From assembly GCF_003545875.1 (NCBI RefSeq), contig NZ_QHCS01000003.1, positions 186,001 to 250,000 of the forward strand: DNA of 64,000 nt, given 5' to 3'. The position numbers and the translations under genes are program-made. The notes beneath the pieces were generated by a model, which ran no database searches, was not told the DNA's origin, and saw only the letters and a program-made list of their open reading frames with translations. The DNA is from Leptospira stimsonii (GTDB taxonomy: Bacteria; Spirochaetota; Leptospiria; Leptospirales; Leptospiraceae). This document shows positions 61,231 through 64,000 of the stretch, in pieces (the first letter of the stretch is position 1; every line of letters begins with the position of its first letter).

Positions 61231-61387
61231 GTCGTAGATACGACGTATTCCTGTAAAACGCGCGCGCCCCCACCCAAATCCGGTGGAGGAGGCGGGCCTC
61301 GTGGGAAAATTTCGAAAAAAATTTCTTATCACGAAAAGAGATTTTTGACAATACATTTTTACTTTTAGAATCTTAGGAACTCCTACA
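61231..61387 (-). repeat. Dispersed palindromic intergenic repeat, copy C (inverted)
   Basis: Read on the minus strand it gives TGTAGGAGTTCC, then GAAATTTTCCCAC, CCGCCTCCTCCACC, GGGTGGGG and GTCGTATCTACGAC, matching copies A and B in order and spacing. It sits between convergent genes and may double as a terminator for the lipoprotein gene. Confidence 0.65.
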
Positions 61388-61434
61388 ATTCTATTTCAAA
61401 AAAACTTGAAATTGAAGATAGGCTTCGTTCGCAA

Positions 61435-61812
61435 TCACTTTACGATCCAAAATCCAGCGAGCGCGAGTCCGATCCCGGCGAAAACGCTTATCGAAATATA
61501 TGCGAAAAAGAGAATGTAGTTCCCCGTTTTTAACATTTGAAAGCTTTCGAAAGAAAAAGTGGAAAAAGTTGTAAATCCTCCGCAAAAGCCCGATGCAAGA
61601 AAGAATCTCCATTCAGGATTCAGATCCGGAAATCTTTCGGAGACCGCGTAAATGATTCCGATCAAAAGGGAGCCTAACAGATTCGCTATCAGAGTTCCCC
61701 AGGGAAGTTGGATGCTCCGAATTGTCCCAAACCAATATTGTAAAAGATAGCGTAATAAGCTCCCGAGGGCGCCACCGATTCCGATTAAAACAAGGGTTCT
61801 TTCCAAATTCAT
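61435..61812 (-). CDS. crcB: Fluoride channel FluC (CrcB)
   Basis: The 125-residue four-helix protein matches FluC: GGALGSLLRYLL (13-24), PWGTLIANLLGSLLIG (37-52, conserved Asn), and the GFCGGFTTFSTFSFE motif (75-89, the fluoride-path Phe and Thr/Ser residues). FluC dimers export fluoride ions. Only one gene is present, as for homodimeric versions. No fluoride riboswitch was recognised. It is 13 bases downstream of the small membrane-protein gene. Confidence 0.95.
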   Translation of the reverse strand: MNLERTLVLIGIGGALGSLLRYLLQYWFGTIRSIQLPWGTLIANLLGSLLIGIIYAVSERFPDLNPEWRFFLASGFCGGFTTFSTFSFESFQMLKTGNYILFFAYISISVFAGIGLALAGFWIVK

Positions 61813-61825
61813 CGTCCTTAACTTT

Positions 61826-62251
61826 TTAGGATGAAACGTTAGTCGCCTTTTCTTCCTTTTTTCGCTCCGTAAAATATCGATAAATCTGGTAGATTCCTAC
61901 TACTATGGCTACAATCGAATCGTCGACCGGTCCGGGAAGAAGGTTTGGTGCGATCCAGTAGATGAGAATTATGATTACGGGCCAAAAGATCCTAAGCGTT
62001 TCGATCGGTTTCGAGTCTTTGATCGAGAACCAGATTCCGATCAGAAAGGAAAGAATCACGGCAATGAAAATTCCTCCGAAAAGAAGAAGATGTTTTCCTG
62101 CAAGAATCACCCAATCCCCGACGGAGGTCGCTTTTCCGTAATCGTCTTTTAAAAGGAAAATTGTAATTCCAATAGAGGCAAAAAGCGTTACAAAAGGAGT
62201 TAACATCCCCCAGAGACAGCCGTATTTGATTTTACCGGAAAGAAGTGTCAT
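61826..62251 (-). CDS. Small membrane protein, DUF1232/YkvA-like
   Basis: The 141-residue protein has three or four membrane helices and a segment YWIAPNLLPGPVDDSIVAIVVGIYQIYRYF whose P-x-L-x-P-x-x-x-D-D pattern resembles the short DUF1232 motif. The ATG at 62251 has AGAGAAAA upstream. An in-frame TTG at 62278 overlaps the stop of the preceding small gene (TTGA), so a coupled earlier start is possible. It probably forms an operon with the 61-residue gene and crcB. Confidence 0.65.
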   Translation of the reverse strand: MTLLSGKIKYGCLWGMLTPFVTLFASIGITIFLLKDDYGKATSVGDWVILAGKHLLLFGGIFIAVILSFLIGIWFSIKDSKPIETLRIFWPVIIILIYWIAPNLLPGPVDDSIVAIVVGIYQIYRYFTERKKEEKATNVSS

Positions 62252-62274
62252 TTTTTTCTCTTTGTTTTGAATTC

Positions 62275-62460
62275 TCAATCACAGCAAGAATCGATAAGCG
62301 CCGATTCTAAACCGAATTTTAATTTTTCATAAACTTTCTCTTTCGGCATAGAATGGAATAGGTTTTCCATTTTGTCCAGTAGAAGACTTTGATTCTTTTC
62401 CTGTGGCCATGTTTTGAGTGCCTTTTCTCGTTCTAAGAATTTTGTGGGATTAATATTCAT
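62275..62460 (-). CDS. Small charged helical protein of unknown function
   Basis: The 61-residue product is helical and rich in Lys and Glu, ending in a CC pair (LIDSCCD). There is no signal peptide or membrane helix. Its composition is coding-like and its stop touches the next gene, but no ribosome site is visible, so the call is tentative. Confidence 0.45.
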   Translation of the reverse strand: MNINPTKFLEREKALKTWPQEKNQSLLLDKMENLFHSMPKEKVYEKLKFGLESALIDSCCD

Positions 62461-62807
62461 TTTTGGATTAGGCAGGTGTCTACTTTTATAGGTGTGGCTC
62501 TTCTTTCTTCTAAAACTGGGGATTTTTTAATCGATATTATATTTTATTAATCTGTATTCAATTATTATAATATTTCAATTCCGAGATTCGTGAGGTTTTC
62601 TCTGAACTGAATATCGCTTTGTAAAAATGTAAGCGACCGCTCACTTTGTTCGCTGAACACAATGTCGCACTCCCTATGGGTCGTGCGACAGGGATGTGGA
62701 GCGCGCGACGCGGTCGTTTCCGTAGGAAAGGACCGAAGGCGTCAGCCGAAGCGCGAAACAAGCCCGGTCCTTCCGGCTGTAAGTCGGAAGGAGTCGCCCA
62801 GATTTTC
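62461..62807. other. Spacer carrying a GC-rich structured element downstream of prfB
   Basis: The left part is AT-rich promoter-like DNA for the small genes. From about 62,621 to the prfB stop codon the sequence becomes GC-rich and full of inverted repeats, described separately. Frames across it are not protein-like. Confidence 0.5.

Positions 62808-62816
<9 letters not shown>
62621..62816. repeat. GC-rich nested inverted-repeat element abutting prfB
   Basis: The core is TGTCGCAC (62663-62670) paired with GTGCGACA (62683-62690). An outer stem is GCGACCGC (62633-62640) with GCGGTCGT (62710-62717). A second arm is GGACCG (62730-62735) with CGGTCC (62765-62770), and inside it CCTTCCG (62769-62775) with CGGAAGG (62785-62791). 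The ends (AAAAATGTAAG and CTTACAGTGTTTTT) are imperfect inverted repeats, and the right one includes the prfB stop. It may be a MITE-like insertion or a structured RNA end. Confidence 0.55.
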
Positions 62817-63911
<1,095 letters not shown>

Positions 63912-64000
63912 ATTTCTTGCTTTTTAATCGATTTGATGATTTCAAACGTTAGACGCGTTTGAGTTTATTGAAAAAGAAAGTCTTCTTTGTTTTCTCTTTC

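Noticed and set aside
62558..62761. 67-codon minus-strand frame over the GC-rich element
   Set aside because: The frame follows palindromic GC-rich DNA and gives an Arg/Ala-rich product without features.

Overview
This window looks like chromosomal DNA of a spirochaete of the genus Leptospira. The base composition is moderately AT-rich (about 40% GC by eye). Many exported proteins carry loose, spirochaete-type lipoboxes. Several proteins resemble leptospiral families, and the intergenic spaces contain dispersed palindromic repeats. Genus is inferred from protein character and not from a marker gene. No rRNA, tRNA, CRISPR array, insertion sequence or prophage was recognised.

Layout. 1-3.6 kb: tail of an unknown gene, a BASS-type transporter (minus), a HisI-like protein with a rearranged metal site, mltG and a small unknown gene. 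3.6-4.2 kb: repeat-rich spacer. 4.2-8.6 kb: four co-directional glycan genes (nucleotidyltransferase-GT2 fusion, RfbE-like epimerase, second GT2, large membrane protein). 8.7-12.2 kb: TPR protein, lipoprotein and a long acyl-CoA dehydrogenase closed by a textbook terminator. 12.6-18.9 kb: small exported proteins, a class III adenylate cyclase, an 11-residue-repeat protein and a zinc-finger SDR. 19.2-25 kb: compact UvrD-like helicase, free-methionine sulfoxide reductase, DedA protein, CrtC/AttH-like protein and a leptospiral DUF1577-like protein. 25.4-32 kb: SulP-carbonic anhydrase fusion, an aldo/keto reductase and flavin monooxygenase pair, and a sodium:solute symporter.

32-37 kb holds a heavy-metal RND efflux pair (TolC-like and CusA/CzcA-like) with no periplasmic adaptor between them. 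37-44 kb is an exported-hydrolase region: one lipase and two nearly identical alpha/beta hydrolases flanking a membrane-anchored protein of unknown function, with about 1.2 kb of apparently non-coding or decayed DNA. 44-48 kb: PA0069-type radical SAM protein divergent from a copper-response operon (csoR, copZ, copA). 48-54 kb: glutathione transferase, a three-gene signalling group (REC-ATPase, PAS-LuxR, multi-PAS histidine kinase) and an exported MsrA. 54-64 kb: amine-oxidase-like flavoprotein, methyltransferase, SET-domain protein, UPF0316 protein, beta-lactamase-fold lipoprotein, fluoride channel, small membrane proteins, a GC-rich structured element and prfB at the edge.

The most unusual items are a HisI homologue whose DCDxD metal motif is missing from its normal place but present in the N-terminal extension; a three-copy palindromic intergenic repeat; a possible complete sugar-activation-to-transfer operon whose epimerase lacks the catalytic tyrosine; an 11-residue SFPD repeat protein; a zinc-finger SDR that also lacks its tyrosine; and the duplicated exported hydrolases around an anchored partner.
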